DNA from: Hyperoodon ampullatus
Lineage: Eukaryota > Chordata > Mammalia > Artiodactyla > Ziphiidae
Assembly: GCA_949752795.1 (NCBI GenBank)
Contig: CATKHW010000390.1
Location: forward strand, 558,001 to 622,000
DNA length: 64,000 bases
Direction: 5' to 3'
Below the pieces are notes generated by a model. It was not told the origin of the DNA and did no database searches. It was given only the letters and a program-made list of their open reading frames with translations. Both the position numbers and the translations under genes were made by a program. The number at the start of each line of letters is the position of its first letter. Positions within the stretch are counted from its first letter, which is position 1. This document shows, piece after piece, positions 10,439 through 22,606 of this stretch.

Positions 10439-12176
10439 CCATATTTCCTGCAGAGGAATATATCTGACTAGTAAGAATCTTAAAACCTATGGATTGATAT
10501 GTCTCTGTAAGGGAATCAAGTGTGTCTAGACTGGCATAAATATGGCAGCAAGAATCAGCTCAAACCCACTATAAAAAGGAATTTCAAAAACAAAACAAAA
10601 AAACTGGGAAATTCTTTACAATTCCTTCAGGGTCTCTGATGAATCCAGGAATGACCCTTTCTACAACGACAGCTGGATGTGGCATAAGGCTGGACACTTG
10701 GGACTGAGACGACTGGTAAGATTGGGTGAGCAAATGCAGACCCTTTAAAGCACAAATGCCTGCCACCCATTCCATGGGTCCCAACTCTCCAGGTTGAAGG
10801 GAATATTACTACAGCTATAACATGTACGGGAAACCTAGAGAACGGACACACTGTGAATACGAAAGGTTTCTAAAACTCAACGAATATTCCCTCTCCTGGT
10901 GCTCCGGTTTTACTTTCCGTCTGTTTTACTATCAACCCCACAACTTGGAGAGACAGCCCCTTTAACCTCCTGGTTCGCACAGGTTTCCAATTTGGCAGAG
11001 GATGAAAGGGAAGAGGGAGAACCAATGAGAGAGTAGCTGTTAGGCATTTGGACGGGCATATATCACTGTAATTTCCCTGCAGGAAGAAGAATTAACCAAA
11101 GTCTCAGCCACCCACCGGGAACCAGTATAGGTCCTGAGCCAAAATTTTGGACTTGCGGTCAGCTCACCAAAAACGAGTTGAAAAATGGAGCTCAGGGGCA
11201 CAGCAATTCACAAACTGGCCGAGTAATAAAGGACAACTATCGTCCAAAAATCTGTTGAGGGAAGTCAATGAGGCGGAATTGAAAGCGAGGCAGAATAGCA
11301 GGAAACAGATTTCAAGAGGTACGTTGGAATCGACTTTAAAGCACAGGAAGAGGGGCACAACTTCGACAATGATGCACTTGGCCAAAAAGTGCGTATGCGT
11401 TTTCTCCTGAATATATTCAGGAGAAAACGCATACGCCCTTTTTGGCCAAGCAAGCAAGCGGGCAATGCAAATCTGCACTACAAAGAAGTATCACTTCCCA
11501 CCGGTCAAAAGGGACATCCACAAAATGTGTAAACCCAGCAAGGCAAGACAGGCCCTGGAGAACAGGGAGCCTTGTTATGCTGATGGGCGGGATGTAAATT
11601 GCCAACTGCCTCACTGGAGGAGTGCATTGTGCTCCCTAAAACAAGTAAAGAACAGAGCTACAGAGCCAAGGGCACTTCCAGTCTAGGGAATATACCTTGG
11701 GAAAACTGAAAATCAATAAGACAGAGCCACCCCAAAATTTAGGGCTGCACTGCTTACAAGGACCTCAACTTGGGTACACCTTAAATATCCCAGGAAATAT
11801 AAAAATGGTTCAAAAAATTGTGGTACTTACATACGATGGAATATCCCTCAGCCATGAAATCAATGTCATAAGACCAGTAGCAGCAAAATGGGTGGATTCA
11901 GGTACGATGATTCTAAGTGAAATAAGTCACACAGAAAAAGAAACTTATCATAAGATATCACTTATGAAGATCCTATAAACATGGCTACACTTGAACTGAG
12001 ATAGGAAAGAGAACAGTGTCTCACATTTAGAAAACACTCTTATGCCTGCTTAAGGGGGAAGGAGAGGTGGGGTGATGCATAAAACCAGAGTTTGATATAA
12101 GCACAGGTACCGTTCCAAAAACCAACTATGGAATAGACAAGACCTACACCTTCATCAGTGAAAGGGACTCAAAACC
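10439..12176 (+). repeat. Satellite unit 7
   Basis: Complete 1,738-bp unit. In the palindrome (11377-11450) the left arm reads AAAAAGTGCG instead of AAAAAGGGCG; the right arm is normal. Unit 8 has the mirror image of this change. ORF2-tail frame 11697-11978 is intact. Confidence 0.95.
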
Positions 12177-13915
12177 CCATATTTCCCGCAGAAGCATATA
12201 TCTGACTAATAAGAATCTTAAAACCTATGGATTGATATGTCTCCTTAAGGGAATCAAGTGTGTCTAGACTGGTATAAACATGGCAGCGAGAATCAGCTCA
12301 AACCCACTATAAAAAGGAATTTCAAAAACAAAACAAAAAAACTGGGAAATTCTTTACAATTCCGTCAGGGTCTCTGATGAAACCTGGAATGACCCTATCT
12401 ACAACGACAGATTGATGTGGCATAAGGCTGGACACTTGGGACTGAGAGGATTGTTGAGATTGGGTGAGCAAATGCAGACCCTTTAAAGCAACAAACACTG
12501 GCACCCATTCCATGGGTCCCAACTCTCCAGGTTGAAGGGAATATTACTACAGCTATAACATGTACGGGAAACCTAGAGAACGGACACACTGTGAATACGA
12601 AAGGTTTCTAAAACTCAACGAATTGTCCCTCTCCTGGTGCTCCGGTTTGACTTTCCATCTGCTTTACTATCAACCTCCCAACTTGGAGAGACAGCCCCTT
12701 TAACCTCCTGGTTCGCACAGGTTTCCAATTTGGCAGAGGATGAAAGGAAAGAGGGAGAACCAATGAGAGAGTAGCTGTTAGGCATTTGGACGGGCACATA
12801 TCACTCTAACTTCCCGGCAGGAAGAAGAATTAACCAAAGTCTCAGCCCCCCACTGGGAACCAGCATAGGTCCTGAACCAAAATTTTGGACTTGCGGTCGG
12901 CTCACCAAAAACGAGTTGCAAAATGGAGCTCAGGGGCACAGCAATTCACAAACTGGCCGAGTAATAAAGGACAACTATCGTCCAAAAATCTGTTGAGGGA
13001 AGGCGACAAGGCGGACTTGAAAGAGAGGCAGAATAGCAGGAAACAGATTTCAAGAGGTACGTTGGAATCGCCTTTAAAGCACAGGAAGAGGGGCATAACT
13101 TCGACAATGATGCATTTGGCCAAAAAGGGCGTATGCGTTTTCTCCTGAATATATTCAGGAGAAAACGCATACGCACTTTTTGGCCAAGCAAGCAAGAGGG
13201 CAATGCAAATCTGCACTACAAAGAAGTATCACTTCCCACCGGTCAAAAGGGACATCCACAAAATGTGTAAAAACCAGAAAGGCAAGACAGGCCCTGGAGA
13301 ACAGGGAGCCTTGTTATGCTGATGGGCGGTATGTAAATTGCCAACTGCCCCTCTGGAGGAGTACATTGTGTTCCCTAAAACAAGTAAAGAACAGAGCTAC
13401 AGAGCCAAGGGCACTTCCAGTCTAGGGAACATACCTTGGGAAAACTGAAAATCAATAAGACAGAGCCACCCAAAAATTTAGGGCTGCACTGATTACAAGG
13501 ACCTCAACTTGGGTACACCTTAAATATCCCAGGATATATAAAAATGGTTCAAAAAATTGTGGTAATTACGTACGATGGAATATCCCTCAGCCATGAAATC
13601 AATGTCATAAGACCAGTAGTAGCAAAATGGGTGGATTCAGGTACAATGATTCTAAGTGAAATAAGTCACAGAGGAAAAGAAACTTATCATAAGATATCAC
13701 TTATGAAGATGCTGTAAACATGGCTACACTTGAACTCAGTTAGGAAAGAGAACAGTGTCTCACATTTAGAAAACACTCTTATGCCTGCTTAAGGGGGAAG
13801 GAGAGGTGGGGTGATGCATAAAACCAGAGTTTGATATAAGCACAGGTACCGTTCCAAAAACCAACTATGGAATAGACAAGACCTACACCTTCCTCAGTGA
13901 AAGGGATTCAAAACC
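12177..13915 (+). repeat. Satellite unit 8
   Basis: Complete 1,739-bp unit. In the palindrome (13115-13188) the right arm reads CGCACTTTTT, the exact complement of unit 7's left-arm variant; the left arm keeps GGGCG. The ORF2-tail frame is broken by a TGC-to-TGA stop near 13490. Confidence 0.95.
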
Positions 13916-15655
13916 CCATATATCCCACAGAGGAATATATCTGACTAGTAAGAATCTTAAAACCTATGTATTGATATGTCTCCGTAAGGGAATCAAGTGT
14001 GTCTAGACTGCCATAAACATGGCAGCGAGAATCAGCTCAAACCCACTATAAAAAGGAATTTCAAAAACAAAAAAAAAAAACTGGGAAATTCTTTACAATT
14101 CCTTCAGGGTCTCTGATGAAACCTGGAATGACCCTATCTACAATGACAGCTGGATGTGGCATAAGGCTGGACACTTGGGACTGAGACGATTGGTGAGATT
14201 GGGTGAGCAAATGCAGACCCTATAAAGCAATAATGCATGGCACCCATTCCATGGGTGCCAACTCTCCAGGTTGAAGGGAATATTACTACAGCTATAACAT
14301 GTACGGGAAACGTAGAGAACGGACACACTGTTAATATGAAAGGTTTGTAAAACTCAACGAATAGTCCCTCTCCTGGTGCTGCAGTTTGACTTTCCATCTG
14401 CTTTACTATCAACCTCCCAACTTGGAGAGACAGCCTCTTTAACCTCCTGGTTCGCACAGGTTGCCAATTTGGCAGAGGATGAAAGGGAAGAGGGAGAACA
14501 AATGAGAGAGTAGCTGTTAGGCATTTGGACGGGCACATATCACTGTAATTTCCCGGCAGGAAGAAGAATTAACCAATGTCTCAGCCACCCACCGTGAACC
14601 AGTATAGGTCCTGAACCTAAGTTTTGGACTTGCGGTCAGCTCACCAAAAACGAGTTGAAAAATGGAGCTCAGGGGCACAGCAATTCACAAACTGGCCGAG
14701 TAATAAAGGACAACTATCGTCCAAAAATCTGTTGAGGGAAGGCAACGAGGCGGACTTGAATGCGAGGCAGAATAGCAGGAAACAGATTTCAAGAGGTACG
14801 TTGGAATCGCCTTTAAAGCACAGGAAGAGGTGCCCATCTTCGACAATGATGCACTTGGCCAAAAAGGGCGTATGCGTTTTCTCCTGAATATATTCAGGAG
14901 AAAACGCATACGCCCCTTTTGGCCAAGCAAGCAAGAGGGCAATGCAAATCTGCACTACAAAGAAGTATCACTTCCTACCTGTCAAAAGGGACGTCCACAA
15001 AATGTGTAAAAACCAGAAAGGCAAGACAGGCCCTGGAGAACAGGGAGCCTTGTTATGCTGATGGGCGGGATGTAAATTGCCAACTGCCTCTCTGGAGGAG
15101 TGCATTGTGTTACCTAATACAAGTAAACAACGGAGCTACAGAGCCAAGGGCACTTCCAGTCTAGGGAATATACCTTGGGAAAACTGAAAAGCAATAAGAC
15201 AGAGCCACCCCAAAATTTAGGGCTGCACTGCTTACAAGGACCTCAACTTGGGTACACCTTAAATATCCCAGGAAATATAAAAATGTTTCAGAAAATTGTG
15301 GTACTTACGTACGATGGTATATCCCTCAGCCATGAAATCAATGTCATAAGACCAGTAGCAGCAAAATGGGTGGATTCAGGTACAATGATTCTAAGTGACA
15401 TAAGTCACACAGAAAAAAGAAACTTATCATAAGATATCACTTATGAAGATCCTGTAAACTTGGCTACACTTGAACTGAGTTAGGGAAGAGAACAGTGTCT
15501 CACATTTAGAAAACACTCTTATGCCTGCTTAAGGGGGAAGGAGAGTTGGGGTGCTGCATAAAACCAGAGTTTAATATAAGCACAGGTACTGTTCCAAAAA
15601 CCATCTATGGAATAGACAAGACCTACACCTTCCTCAGTGAAAGGGACTCAAAACC
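13916..15655 (+). repeat. Satellite unit 9
   Basis: Complete 1,740-bp unit. The palindrome (14854-14927) has one T-to-C change in the right arm. An extra A near 15418 shifts the ORF2-tail frame (15175-15432). From about 14570 onward it shares a private haplotype with unit 12: ACCTGTC near 14978, TGTTACC near 15108 and GGGGTGCTGC near 15548. Confidence 0.95.
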
Positions 15656-16400
15656 CCATATTTCCCGCAGAGGAATATATCTGACTAGTAAGAATCTTAA
15701 AACCTATATATTGATATGTCTCCGTAAGGGAATCAAGTGTGTCTAGACTGGCATAAACATGGCAGCGAGAATCAGCTCAAACCCACTATAAAAAGGAGTT
15801 TCAAAAACAAAACAAAAAACTGGGAAATTCTTTACAATTCCTTCAGGGTCTCTGATGAAACCTGGAATGACCCTATCTACAGTGACAGCTGGATGTGGCA
15901 TAACGAGGGACACTTGGGACTTAGACGATTGGTGAGATTGGGTGAGCAAATGCAGACCCTTTAAAGCACAAATGCCTGGCACCCATTCCATGGGTCCCAA
16001 CTCTCCAGGTTGAAGGGAATATTACCACAGCTATAACATGTACGGGAAACCTAGAGAACAGACACACTGTGAATACGAAAGGTTTCTAAAACTCAACGAA
16101 TAGTCCCTGTCCTGGTGCTCTGGTTTGACTTTCCATCTGCTTTACTATCAACCTCCCAACTTGGAGAGACAGCCCCTTTAACCTCCTGGTTCGCACAGGT
16201 TGCCAATTTGGCAGAGGATGAAAGAGAAGAGGGAGAACCAATGAGAGAGTAGCTGTTAGGCATTTGGACGGGCACATATCACTGTAATTTCCCGGCAGGA
16301 AGAAGAATTAACCAAAGTCTCAGCCCCCCACCGGGAAACAGCATAGGTCCTGAACCAAAATTTTGGACTTGCGGTCAGCTCACCAAAAACGAGTTGAAAA
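14570..16400 (+). repeat. Displaced duplication, copy 1 (three-unit offset)
   Basis: About one unit length shares a long list of private variants with 19784-21613: CACCGTGAACC, GGTGCCCA, ACCTGTC, CAACGGAGC, GGGGTGCTGC, GTACTGTTCC, CAGTGACAGC, CATAACGAGG and CCGGGAAACAGC. The offset is 5,214 bp before the extra A near 15418 and 5,213 bp after it. The two units between do not match this way, so it looks like conversion or transposition of a tract rather than a clean trimer. Confidence 0.8.
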
Positions 16401-17391
16401 ATGGAGCTTAGGGGCACAGCAATTCACAAACTGGCCGAGTAATAAAGGACAACTATCGTCCAAAAATCTGTTGAGGGAAGGCAACGAGGTGGACTTGAAA
16501 GCGAGGCAGAATAGCAGGAAACAGATTTCAAGAGGTACGTTGGAATCGCCTTTAAAGCACAGGAAGAGGGGCCCAACTTCGACAATGATGCACTTGGCCA
16601 AAAGGGCGTATGCGTTTTCTCCTGAATATATTCAGGAGAAAACGCATACGCCCTTTTTGGCTAAGCAAGCAAGCGGGCAATGCAAATCTGCACTACAAAG
16701 ACGTATCACTTCCCACCGGTAAAAGGGATATCCACAAAATGTGTAAAATCCAGAAAGGCAAGACAGGCCCTGGAGAACAGGGAGCCCTGTTATGCTGATG
16801 GGCGGGATGTAAATTGCCAACTGCCTCTCTGGAGGAGTGCATTGTGTTCCCTAAAACAAGTATACAACAGAGCTACAGAGCCAAGGGCACTTCCAGTCCA
16901 GGGAATATTCCTTGGAAAAACTGAAAATCAATAAGACAGAGCCACCCCAAAATTTAGGGCTGCACTGCTTACAAGGACCTCAACTTGGGTACACCTTAAA
17001 TATCCCAGGAAATATAAAAATGGTTCAGAAAATTGTGGTACTTACGTACGATGGAATATCCCTCAGCCATGAAATCAATGTCATAAGACCAGTAGCAGCA
17101 AAATGGGTGGATTCAGGTACGATGATTCTAAGTGAAATATGTCACACAGAAAAAGAAACTTATCATAAGATATCACTTATGAAGATCCTGTAAACATGGC
17201 TACACTTGAACTGAGTTAGGAAAGAGAACAGTGTCTCACATTTAGAAAACACTCTTATGCCTGCTTAAGGGGGAAGGAGAGGTGGGGTGATACATAAAAC
17301 CAGAGTGTGATATAAGCACAGGTACCGTTCCAAAAACCAACTATTGAATAGACAAGACCTACAGCTTCCTCAGTGAAAGGGACTCAAAACC
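15656..17391 (+). repeat. Satellite unit 10
   Basis: Complete 1,736-bp unit. Its first half, to about 16400, matches unit 13's first half 5,213 bp downstream, including a six-A tail remnant and CAGTGACAGC near 15880. Palindrome 16593-16665 has a four-A left arm and CTAAG at the right end. From about 16700 it is a near duplicate of unit 11's second half. ORF2-tail frame 16912-17193 is intact. Confidence 0.95.
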
Positions 17392-18060
17392 CCATATTTC
17401 CCTCAGAGGAATATATCTGACTAGTAAGAATCTTAAAACCTATGTATTGATATGTCTCCGTAAGGGAATCAAGTGTGTCTAGACTGGCATAAACATGGCA
17501 GCGAGAATCAGCTCAAACCCACTATAAAAAGGAATTTCAAAAACAAAACAAAAAAACTAGGAAATTCTTTACAATTCCTTCAGGGTCTCTGATGAAACCT
17601 GGAATGACCTTATCTACAATGACAGCTGGATGTGGCATAAGGAGGGACACTTGGGACTGAGACGATTGGTGAGATTGGGTGAGCAAATGCAGACCCTTTA
17701 AAGCACAAATGCCTGGCACCCATTCCATGGGTCCCAACTCTCCAGGTTGAAGGGAATATTACTACAGCTATAACATGTACGGGAAACCTAGAGAACAGAC
17801 ACACTGTGAAATCGAAAGGTTTCTAAAACTCAATGAACAGTCCCTCTCCTGGTGCTCCGGTTTGACTTTCCATCTGCTTTACTATCAACCTCCCAACTTG
17901 GAGAGACAGCCCCTTTAACCTCCTGGTTCGCACAGGTTGCCAATTTGGCAGAGGATGAAAGGGAAGAGGGAGAACCAATGAGAGAGTAGCTGTTAGGCAT
18001 TTGGACGGTCACATATCACTGTAATTTCCCGGCAGGAAGAAGAATTTACCAATGTCTCAG
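16700..18060 (+). repeat. Single-unit tandem duplication, copy 1
   Basis: Matches 18438-19800 at a 1,738-bp shift. Shared private variants are CCGGTAAAAGGG (one-base loss), GATACATAAAAC, GAGTGTGATATAAG, AAACTAGGAA, GACCTTATC, AAATCGAAAGG, CAATGAACAG and GACGGTCAC. The palindromes lie outside the matched core. Confidence 0.8.
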
Positions 18061-19129
18061 CCACCCACCGTGAACCAGTATAGGTCCTGAACCAAAGTAT
18101 TGGACTTGCGGTCAGCTCACCAAAAACCAGTTGACAAATGGAGCTCAGGGGCACAGCAACTCACAAACTGGCCGAGTAATAAAGGACAACTATCGTCCAA
18201 AAATCTGTTGAGGGAAGGCAACGAGGCGGACTTGAATGCGAGGCAGAATAGCAGGAAACAGAGTTCAAGAGGTACGTTGGAATCGCCTTTAAAGCACAGG
18301 AAGAGGGGCACAACTTCGACAATGATGCACTTGGCCAAAAAGGGCGTATGCGTTTTCTCCTGAATATATTCAGGAGAAAACACATACACCCTTTTTGGCC
18401 AAGCAAGCAAGCAGGCAATGCAAATCTGCACTACAAAGACGTATCACTTCCCACCGGTAAAAGGGATATCCACAAAATGTGTAAAATCCAGAAAGGCAAG
18501 ACAGGCCCTGGAGAACAGGGAGCCTTGTTATGCTGATGGGCGGGATGTAAATTGCCAACTGCCTCTCTGGAGGAGTGCATTGTGTTCCCTAAAACAAGTA
18601 AACAACAGAGCTACAGAGCCAAGGGCACTTCCAGTCTATGGAATATTCCTTGGGAAAACTGAAAATCAATAAGACAGAGCCACCCCAAAATTTAGGGCTG
18701 CACTGCTTACAAGGACCTCAACTTGGGTACACCTTAAATATCCCAGGAAATATAAAAATGGTTCAGAAAATTGTGGTACTTACGTACGATGGAATATCCC
18801 TCAGCCATGAAATCAATGTCATAAGACCAGTAGCAGCAAAACGGGTGGATTCAGGTACGATGATTCTAAGTGAAATAAGTCACACAGAAAAAGAAACTTA
18901 TCATAAGATATCACTTATGAAGATCCTGTAAACATGGCTACACTTGAACTGAGTTAGGAAAGAGAACAGTGTCTCACATTTAGAAAACACTCTTATGCCT
19001 GCTTAAGGGGGAAGGAGAGGTGGGGTGATACATAAAACCAGAGTGTGATATAAGCACAGGTACCGTTCCAAAAACCAACTATGGAATAGACAAGACCTAC
19101 ACCTTCCTCAGTGAAAGGGACTCAAAACC
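17392..19129 (+). repeat. Satellite unit 11
   Basis: Complete 1,738-bp unit. Palindrome 18330-18403 keeps a normal left arm, but the right arm has two G-to-A changes at CpG sites (CACATACACC). It shares AAACTAGGAA, AAATCGAAAGG and GACGGTCAC with the first half of unit 12. ORF2-tail frame 18650-18931 is intact. Confidence 0.95.
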
Positions 19130-19800
19130 CCATATTTCCCTCAGAGGAATATATCTGACTAGTAAGAATCTTAAAACCTATGTATTGATATGTCTACGTA
19201 AGGGAATCAAGTGTGTCTAGACTGGCATAAACATGGCAGCGAGAATCAGCTCAAACCCACTATAAAAAGGAATTTCAAAAACAAAACAAAAAAACTAGGA
19301 AATTCTTTACAATTCCTTCAGGGTCTCTGATGAAACCTGGAATGACCTTATCTACAATGACAGCTGGATGTGGCATAAGGAGGGACACTTGGGACTTAGA
19401 CGATTGGTGAGATTGGGTGAGCAAATGCAGACCCTTTAAAGCACAAATGCCTGGCACCCATTCCATGGGTCCCAACTCTCCAGGTTGAAGGGAATATTAC
19501 TACAGCTATAACATGTACGGGAAACCTAGAGAACGGACACACTGTGAAATCGAAAGGTTTCTAAAACTCAATGAACAGTCCCTCTCCTGGTGCTCCGGTT
19601 TGACTTTCCCTCTGCTTTACTATCAACCTCCCAACTTGGAGAGACAGCCCCTTTAACCTCCTGGTTCGCACAGGTTGCCAATTTGGCAGAGGATGAAAGG
19701 GAAGAGAGAGAACCAATGAGAGATTAGCTGTTAGGCATTTGGACGGTCACATATCACTGTAATTTCCCGGCAGGAAGAAGAATTAACCAATGTCTCAGCC
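18438..19800 (+). repeat. Single-unit tandem duplication, copy 2
   Basis: Second copy of the tract at 16700-18060, joining the second half of unit 11 to the first part of unit 12. Its right end near 19800 is where the other displaced tract begins, so unit 12 is a visible mosaic of two donors. Confidence 0.8.
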
Positions 19801-20868
19801 ACCCACCGTGAACCAGTATAGGTCCTGAACCAAAGTTTTGGACTTGCGGTCAGCTCACCAAAAACGAGTTGAAAAATGGAGCTCAGGGGCACAGCAATTC
19901 ACAAACTGGCCGAGTAATAAAGGACAACTATCGTCCAAAAATCTGTTGAGGGAACGCAACGAGGTGGACTTGAATGCGAGGCAGAATAGCAGGAAACAGA
20001 TTTCAAGAGGTACGTTGGAATCGCCTTTAAAGCACAGGAAGAGGTGCCCAACTTCGACAATGATGCACTTGGCCAAAAAGGGCGTATGCGTTTTCTCCTG
20101 AATATATTCAGGAGAAAACGCATACGCCCTTTTTGGCCAAGCAAGCAAGCGGGCAATGCAAATCTGCACTACAAAGAAGTATCACTTCCCACCTGTCAAA
20201 AGGGACGTCCACAAAATGTGTAAAAACCAGAAAGGCAAGACAGGCCCTGGAGAACAGGGAGCCTTGTTATGCTGATGGGCGGGATGTAAATTGCCTACTG
20301 CCTCTCTGGAGGAGTGCATTGTGTTACCTAAAACAAGTAAACAACGGAGCTACAGAGCCAAGGGCACTTCCAGTCTAGGGAATATACCTTGGGAAAACTG
20401 AAAATCAATAAGACAGAGCCACCCCAAAATTTAGGGCTGCACTGCTTACAAGGACCTCAACTTGGGTACACCTTAAATATCCCAGGAAATATAAAAATGT
20501 TTCAGAAAATTGTAGTACTTACGTACGATGGAATATCCCTCAGCCATGAAGTCAATGTCATAAGACCAGTAGCAGCAAAATGGGTGGATTCAGGTACGAT
20601 GATTCTAAGTGAAATAAGTCACACAGAAAAAGAAACTTATCATAAGATATCACTTATGAAGATCCTGTAAACATGGCTACACTTGAACTGAGTTAGGAAA
20701 GAGAACAGTGTCTCACATTTAGAAAACACTCTTATGCCTGCTTAAGGGGGAAGGAGAGTTGGGGTGCTGCATAAAACCAGAGTTTAATATAAGCACAGGT
20801 ACTGTTCCAAAAACCAACTATGGAATAGACAAGACCTACACCTTCCTCAGTGAAAGGGACTCAAAACC
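19130..20868 (+). repeat. Satellite unit 12
   Basis: Complete 1,739-bp unit and a mosaic. The first part (to about 19800) matches unit 11 with a 1,738-bp shift; the rest matches unit 9 with a 5,213-5,214-bp shift. Palindrome 20068-20141 is perfect; ORF2-tail frame 20389-20670 is intact. Confidence 0.95.
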
Positions 20869-21613
20869 CCATATTTCCCGCAGAGGAATATATCTGACTA
20901 GTAAGAATCTTAAAACCTATATATTGATATGTCTCCGTAAGGGAATCAAGTGTGTCTAGACTGGCATAAACATGGCAGCGAGAATCAGCTCAAACCCACT
21001 ATAAAAAGGAGTTTCAAAAACAAAACAAAAAACTGGGAAATTCTTTACAATTCCTTCAGGGTCTCTGATGAAACCTGGAATGACCCTATCTACAGTGACA
21101 GCTGGATGTGGCATAACGAGGGACACTTGGGACTTAGACGATTGGTGAGATTGGGTGAGCAAATGCAGACCCTTTAAAGCACAAATGCCTGGCACCCATT
21201 CCATGGGTCCCAACTCTCCAGGTTGAAGGGAATATTACCACAGCTATAACATGTACGGGAAACCTAGAGAACAGACACACTGTGAATACGAAAGGTTTCT
21301 AAAACTCAACGAATAGTTCCTGTCCTGGTGCTCTGGTTTGACTTTCCATCTGCTTTACTATCAACCTCCCAACTTGGAGAGACAGCCCCTTTAACCTCCT
21401 GGTTCGCACAGGTTGCCAATTTGGCAGAGGATGAAAGAGAAGAGGGAGAACCAATGAGAGAGTAGCTGTTAGGCATTTGGACGGGCATATATCACTGTAA
21501 TTTCCCGGCAGGAAGAAGAATTAACCAAAGTCTCAGCCCCCCACCGGGAAACAGCATAGGTCCTGAACCAAAATTTTGGACTTGCGGTCAGCTCACCAAA
21601 AACGAGTTGAAAA
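19784..21613 (+). repeat. Displaced duplication, copy 2
   Basis: Counterpart of 14570-16400. It lacks the extra A of unit 9, so here the ORF2-tail frame is intact. The match ends near 21613, where unit 10 has GCTTAGGGG and unit 13 has GCTCAGGGG. Confidence 0.8.
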
Positions 21614-22606
21614 ATGGAGCTCAGGGGCACAGCAATTCACAAACTGGCCGAGTAATAAAGGACAACTATCGTCCAAAGATCTGTTGAGGGAAGGCAACGA
21701 GGCGGACTTGAAAGCGAGGCAGAATAGCAGGAAACAGATTTCAAGAGGTACGTTGGAATCTCCTTTAAAGCACAGGAAGAGGGGCACAACTTCGACAATG
21801 ATGCACTTGGCCAAAAAGGGCGTATGCGTTTTCTCCTGAATATATTCAGGAGAAAACGCATACGCCCTTTTTGGCCAAGCAAGCAAGCGGGCAATGCAAA
21901 TCTGCACTACAAAGAAGTATCACTTCCCACCGGTCAAAAGCGATATCCACAAAATGTGTAAAAACCAGAAAGGCAAGACAGGCCCTGGAGAACTGGGAGC
22001 CTTGTTATGCTGATGGGCTGGATGTAAATTGCCAACTGCCTCTCTGGAGGAGTGCATTGTGTTCCCTAAAACAAGTAAACAACAGAGCTACAGAGCCAAG
22101 GGCACTTCCAGTCTAGGGAATATACCTTTGGAAAACTGAAAATCAATAAGACAGAGCCACCAAATAATTTAGGGCTGCACTGCTTACAAGGACCTCAACT
22201 TGGGTACACCTTAAATATCCCAGGAAATATAAAAATGGTTCATAAAATTGTGGTACTTACGTACGATGGAATATCCATCAGCCATGAAATCAATGTCATA
22301 AGACCAGTAGCAGCAAAATGGGTGGATTCAGGTACGATGATTCTAAGTGAAATAAGTCACACAGAAAAAGAAACTTATCAGAAGATGTCACTTATGAAGA
22401 TCCTGTAAACATGGCTACACTTGAACTGAGTTAGGAAAGAGAACAGTGTCTCACATTTAGAAAACACTCTTATGCCTGCTTAAGGGGGAAGGAGAGGTGG
22501 GGTGATGCATAAAACCAGAGTTTGATATAAGCACAGGTACCGTTCCAAAAACCAACTATGGAATAGACCAGACCTACACCTTCCTCAGTGAAAGGGACTC
22601 AAAACA
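20869..22606 (+). repeat. Satellite unit 13
   Basis: Complete 1,738-bp unit. The first half matches unit 10. Palindrome 21806-21879 is perfect. The anchor reads TTTGG at 22127 and is followed by CCACCAAATAATTTAGG, a pair of variants otherwise seen only in unit 29, 27.8 kb away. The ORF2-tail frame stays open to the stop at 22406-22408. Confidence 0.95.

Noticed and set aside
14134..14538. 134-codon minus-strand frame in unit 8/9 region
   Set aside because: It joins two short frames found separately in other units through local substitutions; there is no recognisable product.
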